DNA of 64,000 nt from Lindgomyces ingoldianus. Its lineage: Eukaryota > Ascomycota > Dothideomycetes > Pleosporales > Lindgomycetaceae. Made by a program: the position numbers and the translations under genes. The stretch is from the NCBI RefSeq assembly GCF_010093535.1, contig NW_022985163.1:1398294-1462293 (forward strand). The letters are read 5' to 3'. Positions 45,217 through 56,225 of this stretch are shown here, one piece after another. How positions within the stretch are numbered: position 1 is the stretch's first letter; every line of letters starts with the position of its first letter. Below the pieces are notes generated by a model that was not told where the DNA came from, searched no databases, and saw only the letters and a program-made list of their open reading frames with translations.

Positions 45217-47039
45217 ATGGCACCCCACGCCGAAGACCCCAGAGTATGGGCAGAAACAGTCGATATCCTCGTCTCCATGGTTCACAAGAGAGATATCGAG
45301 GAGGAAAAGTTGGTCCGGAATATTGCCTGTTCCCGATGCCGACAATCTGTGTTCTTTATCTGTTTTCGTATATGGTATGTGCACTTGTTACCTCACTAAT
45401 ATCTTCGAAATCCGCGATCATGAGGCGGATATTCATCGGATAGGATCGCACCAATACCAGCAGCGTTTCCATCAGGAAGTAGTACGATTCGACTTAGGCT
45501 TTCTAGACAAGTTACGTCTCACTTATTATATATTTTTGTTTACTTTACCTAACAGTAGGGGTTGATATAATTAAGTTACAGTTTAATTAAAGCTACTTAT
45601 ACTTTTTAACATTTTACTAAAAGTTATAACATAACTGTTAAAGCTTTTAAAGTAGTAAAGTTCCCCTTACTTTTAATATAGTAAGTAAGGTTATTTAATT
45701 TACTAAAAATAACTTTATAATGTAGCTAGTTTTTCTAGAGTTATAAAGCTTTAATTATAAAGCCTAAAAAATAATTATAGTTATAAGTAACTATTCTTTC
45801 TCTTTTACTAAAAGCTCTCTTGCAGTTGTAGCTTGTGGAGGTATACTTAGAAAATTAAGTGCTATCTTAAAGAGTGCAGGATAGTTGCGCTAACTAACCT
45901 AGAGCTACTAATCTAGAGGTTCCTAATACAAGAGACTGTTATCTTTTGCTATAATAAAGTTGTCTAAAAAGTTGTTATAGTATAGGGCAAGCTCTAAGGC
46001 TACACTAACATGTAAATAGTAGCATAAACACACTCCCCTAGCCCTTATGCGCGTTAGAGACTGCAACCTTAAAAAAGTCTACTTTAATTATATACTGCTT
46101 ACTTTTAAGCCTTATTAATTAAATTATAATAGTTAAAAATATAGTTACGTTTGTTTAACTTATGTGATTGTAGGTAGAGCAAAAGTATTAATTGTACTAC
46201 TTCCTGTTGGAAACGCTGAATACCGGGAATGCCAAGGTCGCCGAAATGAATACTGATATTAGCCTCAGCTCCACCCAATACTTGCTTGCAGTCGTGGTCT
46301 TCCAAGCTAGCTACGTGATAGCAGAGGCGCCATCAAAGTAGACATGCTCCATCACAGGCGATCCATCGAACTGATCTTAATGTTTCGGCAGCATGATTCA
46401 CTCGCGAACTAGGCCATCCCTATACATACCATTTCTGATGTTTTTGTAAGGAGCAGCTGCAGCAGTAATGATTGCAGTTCACAGACTAGCACAGCTAGTT
46501 AGAATGTGGTTCCACCTGAGAGTGATAGAGGCCGGCTTCAGTTCGGCAACCCTGCTCATTTTCCCGACGTGGTATCGCCGACACGAACAGTCAAAGAGCT
46601 TCATGGTCTTTCTCAGTGCTAGTATCTTGTCCGGTGTTTTTGGCGGAATAGTTACGGGGTTCATCAATAATTCTCTCAATGGTCCTCATGGTATTGCTGG
46701 ATGGCGATGGCTCTTCACTGATGAAGGGATCGCGATTATGGGCGCAGCATTTATCGCCCCATTCTTTCTTTTCGACTATCCATCGAACACGAAACGGTTA
46801 ACAGCACGCCAACGGGAGCTCGCGGTCGCTCGTCTGCAAGCTGACGGTATCACGAGCTCCGGCGAGCATGGAGAGCCGGCAGAATTATCGCGCCGGAAAA
46901 CGATTCTCCACGCGATCGATAATTAGCGTCCGTGGCTTCTACTACGCACCGGCTACACGACTATCACCGTATGTTATTGCTTGAGCTACTTCAGCCCGAC
47001 TTTAGTGCGTGGACTTGGTCATGCTGGAGATGAGGCACA
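45217..47039 (+). pseudogene. MFS transporter (allantoate-permease type), interrupted and RIP-damaged
   Basis: Exon 1 (45217-45374) starts MAPHAEDPRVWAETVDILV, then breaks frame near 45325 before LFPMPTICVLYLFSYM. A 69-nt intron (45375-45443) follows. Exon 2 starts DRTNTGNAKVAEMNTDISLS, but after nine bases it is split by the hAT-like element; the reading resumes exactly when the element and one 8-bp duplication are ignored. Later parts read EAGFSSATLLIFPTWYRR and GIAGWRWLF, then LSYFSPTLVRGLG, the order of the Dal5-like anion/cation symporter family. Stops at TTG-TAA-GGA (~46450) and AAT-TAG-CGT (~46922) replace conserved Trp codons, as RIP or G-to-A change would do. The 3' half is missing. 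The intact gene would have been a plasma-membrane uptake carrier. Confidence 0.82.
45461..46218. mobile_element. 758-bp hAT-like non-autonomous transposon
   Basis: Terminal inverted repeats CAGCGTTTCCAWCAGGAAGT (then AGTACRATT), flanked by 8-bp duplications AATACCAG (45453-45460) and AATACCGG (46219-46226), which differ by one G-to-A change. CA-type ends with 8-bp duplications are typical of hAT elements. The interior is AT-rich, RIP-like and non-coding. Confidence 0.8.
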
Positions 47040-49150
47040 GTAAGTGAACCACCTGTAATCTTCCGTCCGTAAATCTGGTAGAACGAACCTGATTCATACC
47101 AGTGTTCGGGGTGGGTGGTTGACTCCTGTAGTTGATCAACTTCAGGTACCCAGGTGCCCGCAGGTAGTGCCCGGGGCTCCAACCTAAGCCTAATAAGGTA
47201 GGATCTATGCTTAATAGAGTATTAGGGTTCTAAGATGGTAAATTAAACACTAGTTCTCCACCAATCCTTTTTATATGCCCCGTTACACATAATTTAAACG
47301 CTTTCCTCCTAAACGATATTAGACTGGCTTAGAGGCCTCTAAATCTAGAGGGTTTTGCGTTTAAAAATAGAGGCCTCTAAGCTAGCAATTTCTTAGCACT
47401 AGAAAATCTTAGATCTACAGTTAGTTATGTTTATTACATAAGCACTGCATTTAACATTAGCTATAAAAGGCTTACTATGTCTCTATTTTATTTTACTTAT
47501 TACTTCTTAACCCTTAAACCTATTTTCTGCCTACTTTTTTCTGTGCACAGCGCTACTATGCACGCTACCCCTGCTACCCTACTGCACCATTCCTTAGCTT
47601 TAGCACAAAGGTAAGTATACCTGCGCATGCTCTAGTCTGTATGTTCTCTATACTAATAGGAACTCTAGGCGTTATTTACTGTCTTAAATAGATTAACCTT
47701 TTATTTTATTATGTTTTTTTTAAGTCTTTAACACTATTATAGCCTTTTAACTACTTTAAGTGTAGCGCTTTTAGAATTTGTAGAAGCTTAACCTTTTTAC
47801 GTCTTTACCTTAGAACTAATAACATAAGAGGCTATATTACACCTGCTAGCCTTTCCTTTAGATTAATAGACAGTAATAAATTACAACCTTTAGCTAAATA
47901 AGGGCTTGTTAGAGATTAATATTTATGCAACCTATATTACTGCTACAGCAAGGACGCCTAGTCTGTTTTGCTCTATAAGCTAGCTGTAAAGCTGCACACT
48001 GTGTTACACATTAAAACTAATCTAATTAAAAAAATGCCTTACTAAGGCCTCTTTTCCCTTGCTGCGCCTTAAAGAATTTTAGTGTTACTAAGTGCTCTAC
48101 TCTATATCTACACCTAGCTTCTACTGTTCTAGCTCTAACTGCTAGCCTATTTTACTTTAACTCTAGGTTTAGTTCCCTTTTTTAGACTAATTAAATCCTA
48201 GCTATAATAAAGTAAAGTCTAATAAAATTAGATATATATAGTCTAAACAAAGAACAGCAGTTTTAGTGTAATGCAACTTAGCTAGCATAGTAAATTATGC
48301 TAGCTTAGGTGTAATACAGATAATGTAGATGCAACGTAGCAATCCTGCGTCTGCTGCACTAATACAGTACACTAATGTAACAAGAGAGACGCCTAGCTAG
48401 GTTTATATCTTTAGTGTAAGCTGCTACATTACAAATAACTGCAACATGTTTAATTAATAGTACACCTTCTCTCTGCTGCTCTTTTTTTTACTGCGCTGCA
48501 CATAAACAGAATCTTTAATTTACAACTTACAAAACTAAAATTTGCGCTATCTATGCTATACTAAATTATTAAGCATCTTACTATATAGCGTTGCTAGACT
48601 TAACAGCTTCTGTTCTGTCTGCCTAGCTTAGCCACTTTTCTACTAATTAATTCTTATAAACCCTGCAGATAAACATTATCTAAGATTACGCTATTGCTGT
48701 TTAGGATTCTGCAAGTAGCGCTAGCACACTTTTATAATAAGCTACACATAGACTACTTTATATTCTAATAATAAAAGAGATTAAGAATAGCTTAGCACAT
48801 GTTAAAAGTTTAAGTAATTAAAGTAGAGATGTTAGCCTTAAGGCTGCAGGTATATAGTTTATACATTTTATAATATAAATTAGGCCTATGTAGTGTTAAA
48901 GATAAAAAGGGAGCCTAGTTAATATTTATAGTAAGACAGCATAAAGTGCCTAAAAGCGCTATTGCAAAACCCCTTTCTAATTTACAGATATAGAGGTTAG
49001 TTGCGCTTATAAAGCTAGACAGTGTCTTTAAGAAACGTAGTCTTTAACTTCTTATCTTAGATTAATTCTAGCACATATTTCTTTATTAAGATTTTAATTT
49101 TTATTATAGTTACTACTTACACTTATACTTACTTTATGCTTTCTTTAAAG

Positions 49151-49186
49151 CCTTAATTAAAGCCTTAATTAAAGCCTTAATTAAAG
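49151..49186. repeat. 12-bp tandem repeat (CCTTAATTAAAG)
   Basis: Three exact copies plus a partial one to the left. The unit contains the palindrome TTAATTAA. Confidence 0.85.
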
Positions 49187-49859
49187 AATATCTGCTGTAT
49201 TAACATCTAGCGTTAACCTAAGGCCTACAACCCTCTAACTAAGGATAATAGTAAGAATGCCCTATTATTATAAATTTAAGTAAGTGTCTAATTATTTCTT
49301 AGTTAATCTAAAGAGCAGCATGCAACTTTATTAGAACTCTGCTTTATTTATTTATAATAGCGCCTGCCTAGTAAGCAGCACTAGGCACCTGCCTGCTAAT
49401 ATTAGTTCTTAGACGTGCACGTTTTTTACTCCTTATAAGATTACTAAACCTGCTAATTCTAACTTTTAAAAAAACACTTATTTTAATACTTTAAACATTT
49501 ATGCTTATATTCTTTAAGTACCTACTAATTTAGGTTAAAAAAAAGTTTTGCTTTTATTACTTAAAAGCCTGTTAAGTTAGGTCTATAAAAGAATAGTAAC
49601 TTTTAATAGACTCTTAATAGCAATTTACTTTATAAAGTAGAGACTGCTAAACTTACTCTTTTTTAAAAGACCTAGAGCACTAAGCCTAGATCTTAAGAGT
49701 CTAACACTAGATTTACTAGGTCTCCACGCAGAGAGTCCTAGACTGTTGCTACCTTAACTTGTAAAGACATGCGCGCTAGTTTAGTTTAAGAAATCATCAC
49801 CGCCAGCGCTGCGCCTCTAGGGGAAGAAACCACAAATTGCGATCCTTAAGATATGCAGC

Positions 49860-50610
49860 CTACAGACCTTACACCTTAAAAGCCTAAGATCTTTAACTTT
49901 ACTCCTTATAAAATTAAAACTACTAGCTGTAACAGTTTTTAAAAGACTAAGTCTGTTAGCCTTACTTTTTATAAAACTAAGACTAAGGCTAGTAACCTAG
50001 TTAGTTATTAAAAGCCTAAAGCTGCTAGCTTTACCTTTTATAAGATTACTCTCTAAGTTTTTAAGTCTACTAACTATATTTATCCTTAAGAGCCTAAAAT
50101 TGCTAACTTAGCCTCTAATAAAACAACTAACGTAGACTATTATAATGTTACTAATGTTAACTTTTTAATAATTATAAACTCTCCCCTTCTAAAGCTTTTA
50201 ACTGCTAACATTAAACCTTTTAAGGCTAAGACTAATAACATTAACTTGCTTAAGACTGCTAATATTAACACTTTTAGAACTAAGACTACTAACCCTGCTT
50301 TTTAAAAGCTCTAGATTACTAACATTAACTTTTATAAAACTAATAATGTTATTTTTTCTAAGATAGTTAATCTTTTTTAAGAGCCCTAAGTTGCCTACTT
50401 TATACTTTAAAATAGCAGGCGCTTTATTTCTAAAGAGGCTAGCTACTCTAGAGTATTAGCGCATCTAACTAGTAATAAAAATAGCAGGCATAGTCTTACT
50501 AACACTAGTCCTGCTCTTGTTAGCAGTCTAGGGGATACTAATAGTTAGCATAGAGTGTTTACTAGTTATTTATAGGCACATAACGCTAACTTTGCATAGA
50601 GAATTTAATT
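49860..50610 (+). pseudogene. Degraded repetitive reading frame
   Basis: A plus-strand frame runs for about 250 codons with stops almost only of TAA/TAG type at places where Gln codons could have been. It has irregular repeats of a KPK..NFTPYKIKT / KAKTNNINLLKTANI type, so it is rich in Lys, Thr, Asn and Phe. I do not recognise it; a gag-like or cell-surface protein are both possible. Confidence 0.3.
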
Positions 50611-51542
50611 GTTTTAGATAATTTAACTGCAGGTAATTCTTACTATAAGCTATCCTACCTACTTTTACAAGTTTATACATCTAACATAGCTTAGTTAACC
50701 TAATTAAGATTCCTAATAATTCTATTATATATTATAGTTAAAAGCGCAAACATAGTTTTAATAGAAGCAATAATAGCAACAGTTAATATAAGCTTTAATG
50801 TCTAATAGAATCTTATTAGTGTTCTTAGTTTTTATTTATTTTTTAGGTGTAAGCAAATTTATACCTCTTTTACTAATAAAATAATTATTTTATGTTTTAA
50901 TATAATTAAGAAATGTTTTTTAGTCTAAAGTTATATTTTAGCAGTAAAGATAATTAATAGTATAATAGCTACTCTACCTTATCTTTTATAATTCTAGTGT
51001 AAGTGTTAAACAGCTTATTGCTATTAGCGTCCTACATAGCATAAGGTCTTATTAAAAGGTTAGTTACCTATGTCCTTAGCGTTAAAAAAGTAGAAGGGGT
51101 ACAAAGGCAAGAGTAGAGTAGACACAACCAGGCGTCCTGTGGTTACTTTAGCAGTTGTAGAGCTGACAATTTTAGAGACAATAGGCAGAGCAGTAATGCT
51201 AGGTCAGGAAAGGCAGCTAAAGTCTCTGTAAGCATTGCTCTAAAGAGGAGCAAAGGACGCTTTTAAGCAATAAGTAGCTTAGTGTGCCACTTTTAAAGTA
51301 CTTAAGCATAGGCTTAGATATTACTAAGTAGATTAGATTAGCTTAGCATAATTAGTGTAATTAGCTAATAAGTAAGTAATTTTTAGCATCTTTACGCTTA
51401 AAGTTCTTCCCTACTAGCGCTATAACTTTAGATAGAACACTTTTATAATTAACTTTTAAAATAACATAAATTATTAACTATAAAACTTAGCCTAACTAGC
51501 TTCTATAAAAAGCTGCTTTATAATTCCCTATTTAGATCTAGC

Positions 51543-52646
51543 TAATGTACTTCATGGGCGAGTTGCTCACACACCTGAGTCGCTTACTTTTACCAAGACC
51601 CCACTAAACCACTCTTCCTACACTAATGCATTCCCCACAACACTACTTAGACGCGCTAAAAGAATGTTAGATACAGCTTACACTCTAAGCTTTTAAATAA
51701 GACATAAAACTCTTAAAGAAATGTGCTATAGCTATATGTAAAGTCTTATAAAAAATAATAAATAACTACAGCACTAGACAACCTTTATAAGCTAATTCTA
51801 CAGCTAAATTATAAAGGCTAGGTAATAAAAAAAAGCAGGTAATTGTTAAGACTATACTTAAGCTATATACGCAAGGAATTTCCCCTTAGATAGCATTTAT
51901 AGCTAATATAGCTAATTCTTTGCGCGCTAAGCGTAATCTAGGCTATGTTTACATAAACTAGCCTAGTACGTTTGTAAAGCATTATTTAGAGCTTAAAGTA
52001 ACGTTTAAGCGTAAGTACAACTATAAAAGAGCTCTTTATAAGAGTTCTAGGGTAATTTAGGGCAGGTTTAGCCTTATAAAGAATATTAAAGCTAAGTATA
52101 GCATCTAGGATAATAACACGTACAACTTTAGTAAAACAGAGTTTATAATTAGCTAGATATCTTTTAACTATACTTGCGCTTAAAACTTTACTTTAAGCTC
52201 TAAATAACGCTTTACAAACGTACTAGGCTAGTTTATGTAAACATAGCCTAGATTACGCTTAGCGCGCAAAGAATTAGCTATATTAGCCATAAATGCTATC
52301 TAAGGGGAAATTCCTTACGCATATAGCTTAAGTATAGTCTTAATAATTACCTGCTTTTTTTTATTACCTAGCCTTTATAATTTAGCTATAGAATTAGCTT
52401 ATAAAGGTTGTCTAGCGCTGTAGTTATTTATTATTTTTTATAGAACTTTACACATAGCTACAGCACATTTCTTTAAGAGTTTTATGTTTTATTTAAAAGC
52501 TTAGAGCATAAGCTATATCTAACATTCTTTTAGCGCGTCTAAGTAGTGTTGTGGGGAATGCATTAGTGTAGGAAGGGTGGTTTAGTGGGGTCTTAGCAAA
52601 AGTAAGCAACTTAGGTGTGTGAGCAACTCGCCTATGAAGTACGTTA
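51543..52646. mobile_element. Intact foldback (hairpin) element, family A, 1.1 kb
   Basis: 1104 bp including TA at both ends. The left arm (51543-~52040) and right arm (~52150-52646) are inverted copies over about 500 bp with few differences, mostly transitions. A ~100-bp non-palindromic centre (TTTATAAGAGTTCTAGGGTA..) separates them. No coding frame is present. Copies or parts occur at 5634, 24579, 24862, 32822 and 33992-41718. It could form a ~500-bp hairpin RNA if transcribed. Confidence 0.85.
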
Positions 52647-55600
52647 GGTCTTTCCTTTATAGCTAACTTACTTATATAACTAGAATTTCTTAAGACCTTT
52701 ACAGAATTCCTAACTATACAGGCTAGTAACATGTTCTGCTTTATTAAACTTATGCATAAACTTCTTGCTTACAATTAGAGCTTTAGAAAGGTGCGTAAAC
52801 TATATCCTACACTTCTTCTTTATAGCTAGCGTGTGGGCTGTAGAAACAGCATTTTTAATCTAAGAAGTTTTTAGTTAGCAGGTTAATTTAACATGTAATT
52901 AAGGCGCCTTACTTACTGCCTATTAAGCTTACTACTAACTAACTGTTTTAACTTCTTATTATGTATATATACAGCTCTATAAAAGGTGCGTAATTAGAAA
53001 AGAAAATAGCCTTAAATTTACTTTTTTATGTTACTGCTTAACTTATTATATCTTAGCATAAGATAGACTTAGCTAAGAATTGCTTTATTAAATTTAAACA
53101 TATAGTTTATTATTAAGAACAGGATCCTATTTAGATATTCTAGCTTACAGAGAAATACAGTTATAAGGCTGTTACAAGACAGGTTATAAGATAAATACTA
53201 CTTAAAATAAACATCTACTTTATCTAGAAAAAGAATTACTTTCTAATAACTAGTAATCTAAAAGATGTCTAAGAGTTCTCTTTTAAGTAATCTTACTTTA
53301 GTGCTTAATTTACTAGCAGAGATCTACAGAGTTAAAAGGCATTAAGTAAAAAAAGGCAGAAGTTACGCACTAAATAAAGTAGCTATTTAAAATGTTTAGT
53401 AACAGCTTTAGCTATAAGTGTCTTTTCTAGTCCTAAAGAGCTGCTAGTGTATGTAAGTAAACAAAGAAATAAGAATTCTAGGAACTATACTATAAAAGTA
53501 CAACTAGGCTGTGACCTTTTTTAGTAATAAAGTTATTAAATTTAAACCTGTTTACTAGATTAGTATAGGCTTTAGTAAGAGCTATAATAACCTCCTTCTG
53601 CTCCTCTAGGATAGTTAGGCAATTAAAAGGTGCAGAGGACTATTAGATCTTGTTAATGCTAGCAACTAAAAATTCTGCTATATCTACAAATTAGTAAAAC
53701 AGCTACTAGTAGGAAAAATATGCTTTACTTTATATCTTTTTATTAAGGCTAAACCTAGGTATAGTAGGGCTACAAATAAGTAAATTATCTTTATTTAAGT
53801 TAGTAGGTTCTAAGCTAGCGCTCCTAACCCGCTTAGGCAGCAGCTAGGTAGGGCAGAGAAGGTTAAGCAGTAGAATTAAACCTGTGTTGTCTTTATTAAC
53901 CTTTAGCTTAGCGTAATTAGGATTTATTATCTTAAAGAAAGCAGTATCTACTATAATTTAGCTATTAATAGAAAATCTAATTTTCTTTTTTTTATACATA
54001 AAAAAAGCCTGCCTATTATAGTAATAATAGTAAGTCTTAATTAAGTAAACAAACTTTTTTTTACACTTAAGCAGGTTAGCCTTAACCTTACTAGCATTTA
54101 CATAGTATTAAAAAAAGAATGTAGGGAGGTTGTTAATTTACTTTACTTTATAAAACTTAGAAATCTTAACTTTTATAAATGCTTTGCTAAAATTAGTACT
54201 GTTAAAATTAAGATAGTAGCACTTAATTTTCTAGTGTTTTAAACTAGACTTTGTCTGCCCTTACTCCCTAAAATTATACTTAACATATTAAGGGCAGCCT
54301 GTACTAGAGTAAGCTGTATACATAAGGGCATTTAGTTTAAACAAGGCCTATAGCAGGTTGTAAGTAATCTAGCTGCTCTGTAGAAGTGCGCCTAGGTGTT
54401 AGGCTGTAGCCTTAGAGGTATTCTTAATATAGTTAACAAAAAATTAAAGGTGCTTCTTACTTATATAGTCTATAGAATAGACATTATTTTAAAATTAAAC
54501 TAATTCTAACTCTAAAAGAAAGTAGCATACTAAATGTTACTTAATCTTAACTTAGTAAGCTATAGATTCTAACATAGAGAGGGCTAACTTATAAAAAGCT
54601 CTGCTTTATCTAGGCTAACTATATTAACACTTTATAAGACATTTCTTAAGACTTTTTACAAAGACTTAGATTTAATGTTAGTATAATATATTATCTCTTT
54701 TATGTTCTAATTTAGCGTACCTTTGTTAGCAGAGCACACATTGTTAATAGTAATTACACTAACCTATCTGCGCGTAAATAATAAACATGTAGTAGTCTAA
54801 ATTCCTAAGCTTGTTACTTAAAGATTTAATAATAGTGTACTAGTACGCCTTCTAGTCCTAGCTAGGATATGTTAGCTAGTTAACCTGTGTATACTATAGA
54901 GTGTACATATACTTTATTAACTTTCTTAAACCTAGGTAAGCAAGAAAGCTTTACAGCCTTAGATTTAAAGTAGGGCTTATTAGCCTTTAAAGTTTTTATA
55001 GTTACTTAGACAGCTTTAACTACATCCTTTAGCAGCTTAGCTAGAGATATAGTAGTAATTAAATCTAAATAAAGCAGACCCTAGCTTAGTAGTAGATTAG
55101 AGCTGCCTAGAGGGGTATCTGCAGAGCAAGAGGTAGAGCTATTAGGCCTTATAACTTTAAGTGTAGTAGACATTTGCAAAGCTTTAGTAAGGTGTTAGTT
55201 TTAGTAGAGAAAGGAAAGCATAATAAGTTAATATGCTACATTTTAAAGAGATTTACCTATTTTTATACTTCTTTATAAAATTATACAGCAGATATTTGTT
55301 GTACACTTTTATCTTTATAAGCTTTCCTTTATTAATCTAGGAAGAGGCTAAGTTATGCATACTAATACTATTCTAATACTTAAAAGCTTAATCTAGCTAA
55401 GTTGTAAAGTATATGCTAGCATTTATCTTATGCTAAAAAGGGTGCCTGCTAATAAAATAAAGCCTATAGATAATTAAGTTCCTTTTATATTAGCTATTAC
55501 ATTATTATAAAGCTTGTATACTAAATGTTAGTGCTTTTGCTAGTAAATCTAAAAGGCTTTAGTTAACATTTAAAGGCTTAATATATAACAGCAGCATTCC

Positions 55601-55899
55601 CTTAATTAGAGAGATACTTATAGGTATAAAGAGTTTTATAGACTGCATGTAGCGTCTATCTAGGCTTAGAAGTTTACTAACTGTATTAGCGCATATTGCA
55701 AAAATGTCCCTCTGTAAACCTCGCTACAGCTAGCAATAGTCACTGTGTGGGGTGCAGATGTGTTTTGTCTAGAGTGTGTTGCTGTACATAGGCTGCGATT
55801 TAGGTACAGACTTAGGTAAGTGCGCTTATTAAACCCTAGTTAGCTAGTGTAGACGCGCTTTATGCTAAAATTATTTTACTAATACATACCTTAGTTCCT
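52647..55899. other. RIP-degraded repeat DNA
   Basis: AT-rich, without boundary, LTR or readable protein motif that I can support. Probably one or more old transposons. Confidence 0.5.
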
Positions 55900-56225
55900 A
55901 CACTACACTACACTTTTTACTACACTTTTTACTACACTTTTTACTACTCTTTACTACACTTTTTACTACACTCTGCACTACACTCTTTACTACACTCTTT
56001 ACTACACTCTTTACTACACTCTTTACTACACTCTTTACTACACTTTTTACTACACTCTTTACTACACTCTTTACTACACTTTTTACTACACTCTTTACTA
56101 CACTTTTTACCACACTTTTTACTACACTCTGCACCACACTTTTCACTACACTCTGCACTACACTCTGTACTACACTTTTCACTACACTCTGCACTACACT
56201 CTGCACTACACTGCACTTTTTACTA
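55900..56225. repeat. 12-bp minisatellite (CTYTTTACTACA)
   Basis: About 27 units of CTTTTTACTACA, CTCTTTACTACA and CTCTGCACTACA. Because 12 is divisible by three, two minus-strand frames stay open (repeats of SVVK and of KECSK). This needs no selection to explain it. The GC-containing variants cluster toward the right end. Confidence 0.92.

Larger units (their letters stand above)
47040..51542. other. MFS tail flank, then RIP-degraded repeat DNA
   Basis: To ~47180 the composition is normal (possibly MFS intron and truncated exon). Beyond that the DNA is strongly AT-rich with few CA/TG. No intact gene. Two items are listed separately: a 12-bp repeat at 49151 and a degraded frame at 49860-50610. 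Confidence 0.6.

Noticed and set aside
46991..47182. Minus-strand protein at the MFS 3' flank
   Set aside because: Overlaps the MFS exon end and has no recognisable motif. More likely intron and truncated flank.
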